From assembly GCA_963855995.1 (NCBI GenBank), contig OY979728.1, forward strand, positions 3,148,330 to 3,212,329: a DNA stretch of 64,000 bases. Direction: 5' to 3'. Under the pieces are notes generated by a model. That model was given only the letters and a program-made list of their open reading frames with translations. It did no database searches and was not told where the DNA came from. Numbering within the stretch: position 1 is the stretch's first letter; every line of letters starts with the position of its first letter. The position numbers were made by a program, and so were the translations under genes. The DNA comes from Muricea muricata. Lineage: Eukaryota > Cnidaria > Anthozoa > Malacalcyonacea > Plexauridae. Positions 46,735 through 64,000 of the stretch are shown here, one piece after another.

Positions 46735-46993
46735 CAAGACCACCAACCACTACCACTGCTAAAATTATAAGTCTTAGGCGATGAGCCTGGTTTCGCTTTG
46801 TTAGTGGTCTCACTTCCCGGTCGATGAGACGCGCTATAAAAAGCAAGGATTCTCCGCCAAATCTATAGCGTTTTAGGAGTTCTTCAACTGAGAAATCTTC
46901 CTAGGGAAGATGACAATTAAAAACTCTAGGTAAGCGTTGCCTTTCAGTATTATCTCGCTCATGAAAGTTGATCACTCTTAATACAGCCGCCAT
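46735..46993 (-). pseudogene. PIF/Harbinger-like transposase N-terminal fragment
   Basis: From ATG at 46,991-46,993 the frame encodes MAAVLRVINFHERDNTERQR, an in-frame TAG at 46,911-46,913, then EDFSVEELLKRYRFGGESLL and a RPLTKRNQA motif. The ELL.RYRF...RP.TKRN pattern is typical of the start of HARBI1/Harbinger nucleases. The catalytic DDE part is absent. A ggggccggttgtat-type terminus lies about 185 bp upstream at 47,178. Confidence 0.65.
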
Positions 46994-47178
46994 ATTTAAC
47001 TAGGTTTTGGGAAGTTAACTATGCCATTGAGGATAGTTAACTTTAACTACTTTTTAACTGCAGTTAACACTAACTGCTTTTTTGTACAACCGACCTAACT
47101 ACGTGGTTAACGTTAACCACCATTTAACTACTTTTTGGGTAGTTAAAAAGCAGTTAAGAGCTTTATACAACCGGCCCC
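46985..47178. mobile_element. Terminal region of a Harbinger-like element
   Basis: The segment ends ctttatacaaccggcccc and is rich in gttaac words ('gttaacgttaaccacc'). Its terminus matches the MITE at 14,714-14,955. An internal 'tttgtacaaccgacc' near 47,082 looks like a duplicated end. Confidence 0.55.
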
Positions 47179-47241
47179 TGCATTTGAAGTTGTTGCATTT
47201 CAGTGTACAAAATATATTCGTGCCAAATTCCTTGCACACAA

Positions 47242-47706
47242 CAGGGACCGCGGAGCAATTTTTGGATTGAGGGGGCCGAATGCTTAGCTTTCCAGGGGCG
47301 GCGAGGGGGGCTGGGCCAACGATCGAGTCCCCATTCTTGCTTCGTTCTTTTTCAACTTTTTTCCGGTTTTTTTTAAATTTTTTTACTTTTTTTCTTAAAC
47401 TGTCTTGTGGTTGCGACGTGTTCATGTTTATTGTTGGGATTTTTTTCGTTCTTTATCAGTAAATATTGGAAAAAATATGTGTATGTTTTTTCGACGCCAA
47501 TCCTTTTGCCTCCTTTTGCTGGATGTCAGAGTGCGTTTTCCCAAAATCACAGCCAAAATGTTAATGAGGTGCTCTTGACCGGAGCTGTAACGCTACTTAT
47601 TGAAAAAACGTCAAGTAGCACTGGTTATAATTAACCGCCATTTAATCAATCACAGAAAAATTATTGGGGGGGCCAAGGCCCCCGCCCCCCTCCTCCGCGG
47701 TCCCTG
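47242..47706. mobile_element. Element with cagggaccgcggag TIRs
   Basis: 465 bp bounded by cagggaccgcggag and ctccgcggtccctg, with GC-rich subterminal regions and a T-rich middle. Non-coding, non-autonomous. Confidence 0.7.
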
Positions 47707-48030
47707 GTATTTGGTGTGAAAACTGTAAAAATTAAACAAGTATTTCCTGTTAACATCTTTTCAGTCAATACACTTATTCGAAATAAATACACGTATACCT
47801 TGAAATGTCCCAAGTAAAATTGTCCATTCATTCACCAGTGTATAAAAGGTTTTGGAAACTTGTTTCAAAATTAGAGCATTTCTCTAATCAGTGAAACTTG
47901 TTTCCGAAACAAAGAAATTTTTGTGTTAGGAGCGTTGTTTCAGAAACTTGTCCTAGTGCGTCTACGGCGAGAGGAGAACCTATGATCTTTGAGATGCTAA
48001 CTTAACCTGATCCTCTTCCACATGAGACCT

Positions 48031-48255
48031 CGTTTACACGGTACGGGATCCGCATGGTGACGATATCAAATTGGATAGTTTCTAGACAAGTGTGGCTTTC
48101 AAATATATGATAATATGACAGAATTTAATAAGAGGAAGAGGTAAGAATATGGTAAGAAATAGAATATGGAAATAGAGAAAGTGGTAAGAGTAAATATGAC
48201 CGCAAACTGCCCGAACTCGATGTCGTGACCATGCGAATCCGCTACCGTGTAAACG
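48031..48255. mobile_element. MITE with cgtttacacgg termini
   Basis: 225 bp from cgtttacacggtacgggatc to 'gcgaatccgctaccgtgt' plus aaacg, with about 28-bp TIRs around a catggt core. Non-coding. Confidence 0.7.
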
Positions 48256-48299
48256 CTGTCTGATATGGGCAGTCAGGTTGGTTCGAGTACGAGATAAGT

Positions 48300-48490
48300 C
48301 GACACCGAGTCTACAACAACTTGCATCAAGCTTCTGGATAAAAAGTCTTGACAATCAACTTGCATCAAGCCCGTTGACAACTTGCAGCAGACTTGTTATC
48401 ATCAATTATGCGAACGCATCCTGACAACAGCTCGATGACAGCAAGGTAACAAGCCTGCAGCAGACTTGCTGCCACTCAAGCGTTCCTGGT
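48300..48490. repeat. Dispersed 'caacttgcatcaagc' repeat
   Basis: Another member of the ttgcagcaagtctg family, immediately 3' of the last PIK3C3 exon found (48,511). The final few codons and stop of PIK3C3 should lie downstream, but I cannot place them. Confidence 0.5.
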
Positions 48491-48510
48491 TGTGCATAAT
48501 TCATTATTAC

Positions 48511-62868
<14,358 letters not shown>

Positions 62869-62979
62869 CTAAACAAATAGAGAGGGATATCAGCCTAGCT
62901 CATCTTTAATCGTGTTAGAGACTGTCTATATATATACAGTAGAATTTGAAGAATAATAAACCTCAAGCTTAAACTGAAG

Positions 62980-63310
62980 TAAGACTGATAACCAGGAACG
63001 ATATTCCACGGATGTACACCCATAAATGGCAACCCAGGGATGATAGCCCGTGGAACATAATCAAGAATGATAACCAAGAATGATAACCAAGAATGATAAC
63101 TAAGGAAGATAACCCGTAGACGATACATAAACTAAGGATTCTAACCCATGGAACATAACCAAGAATGATAACCAAGGATGATAACATATAGATAACTCGT
63201 GGATGGTAGATAACCTAAGGATAATAACCCCTAACATAACCAAGAATGATAGCCAAGGATGATAACTAAAAGATAACCCATGGATGTAGGCAAACTAAGG
63301 ATGCTAACCT
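62980..63310. repeat. Imperfect tandem repeat of 'aagaatgataacc' words
   Basis: Short units such as aaccaagaatgat and aaccaaggatgat are repeated irregularly for about 330 bp. No coding meaning is likely. Confidence 0.6.
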
Positions 63311-63699
63311 ATGGATGCTTTGCGCTTCGGTGCTCGACCCACCACCCTGCTGGATTTGGGAAAATGCTAACTAATACCAACATGTACATTGTGCTACCTT
63401 TTTCTTTCGATTACCCCCAAACTGGGCAACTGCTTTCATCGTGTTCCCAAGCTTATCAACAAAATGTTGTTGTCTTCTTAACATTTTCGCCGTACGAACT
63501 CTTGTATAGATGGCGTCCTACAAACAGAAGAATTATAGTTCTAGGCAAAGGCCACTTTAGAAAAGAAGACAGAAACATCCCCCGTTCTCCGGTATCTTTG
63601 CATATGGCCTACCAGTTGATAAAAAGAAACTTCAATAGGTTGATAAAAAGAAACTTCACGGCAAATTGCATTAAAAAGAATTATTCTTCGTCGTTGTAA
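63280..63699 (+). CDS. Unassigned 139-codon reading frame
   Basis: An open frame with no family match that I recognise. It ends in a basic stretch with a direct repeat (LIKRNF twice), followed by AT-rich sequence ending aataaaccatc and a (attc)n run, which looks like a non-LTR retrotransposon 3' end. It may therefore be a degraded retrotransposon part rather than a gene. Confidence 0.2.
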   Translation: MDVGKLRMLTYGCFALRCSTHHPAGFGKMLTNTNMYIVLPFSFDYPQTGQLLSSCSQAYQQNVVVFLTFSPYELLYRWRPTNRRIIVLGKGHFRKEDRNIPRSPVSLHMAYQLIKRNFNRLIKRNFTANCIKKNYSSSL

Positions 63700-63829
63700 A
63701 TGTACTTAATTTTACCTAAAGTTTGATAACTGTCTGTTTAACTTGATTCAAGTATGAAATCTGTAAATTAATTTTCTATATGTAAATATGCAATTCAGCC
63801 ACTGGGCTGCCATATATTTATAATAAACC

Positions 63830-64000
63830 ATCATTCATTCATTCATTCATTCATTCATTCATTCATTCATTCATTCATTCATTCATTCATTCATTCATTC
63901 ATTCATTCATTCATTCATTCATTCATTCATTCATTCATTCATTCATTCATTCATTCATTCATTCATTCATTCATTCATTCATTCATTCATTCATTCATTC
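63830..64000. repeat. (ATTC)n microsatellite
   Basis: About 170 bp of uninterrupted attc tetranucleotides, running to the window edge. It directly follows an ataataaaccatc end, as expected when a retrotransposon tail expands. Confidence 0.97.

Overview
This is an AT-rich, intron-bearing animal nuclear sequence. It carries spliced exons of two conserved metazoan genes, an intronless RING/TRAF-finger/Kelch gene family, non-LTR retrotransposon remnants, a tRNA-derived SINE and an exceptional density of inverted repeats and MITEs. The style fits a marine invertebrate, most likely a cnidarian. That assignment is inference; no rRNA, tRNA or mitochondrial marker is present to test it.

Layout. (1) 1-14,022 is a giant imperfect palindrome (arms 1-7,077 and 7,653-14,022, spacer 575 bp) with no recognisable gene; the left arm has picked up three small insertions that the right arm lacks. 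(2) 14,000-25,500 is gene-poor and holds MITEs plus a second palindrome (21,298-24,150) built of 21-bp tandem arrays around an A/T homopolymer core. (3) 25,511-32,367, minus strand, holds 13 exons of a proton-coupled oligopeptide transporter (SLC15/POT family) covering roughly the C-terminal two thirds of the protein. It has an in-frame TAG in a conserved motif, and its N-terminal exons are not found. (4) 32,541-42,200 is a composite repeat bounded by inverted CGCGCC/T-tract arrays. It contains two broken non-LTR RT copies and a 4.1-kb foldback element filled with 127-bp tandem repeats. (5) 42,200-48,500 holds MITEs, dispersed repeats and a Harbinger-like transposase fragment. (6) 48,511-62,868, minus strand, holds 11 exons of the class III PI 3-kinase PIK3C3 (Vps34), including the GDRHLDN catalytic loop and HIDFG motif; its 5' exons lie beyond the window. 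(7) A 9.9-kb PIK3C3 intron (51,793-61,666) hosts an inverted pair of RING/TRAF-finger/Kelch genes: an intact plus-strand copy (53,485-55,026), a decayed minus-strand copy, and a third fragment made by a 743-bp tandem duplication. (8) The window ends in a long (ATTC)n microsatellite.

The main theme is repeated creation of long inverted repeats by different routes: a gene-free 14-kb palindrome, tandem-array foldbacks, a composite, and an inverted gene duplication. No operon-like functional cooperation among genes is expected. PIK3C3 makes PI3P for autophagy and endosomes, the SLC15 protein would take up di- and tripeptides, and the RING protein is a candidate E3 ligase with a Kelch substrate-binding domain.
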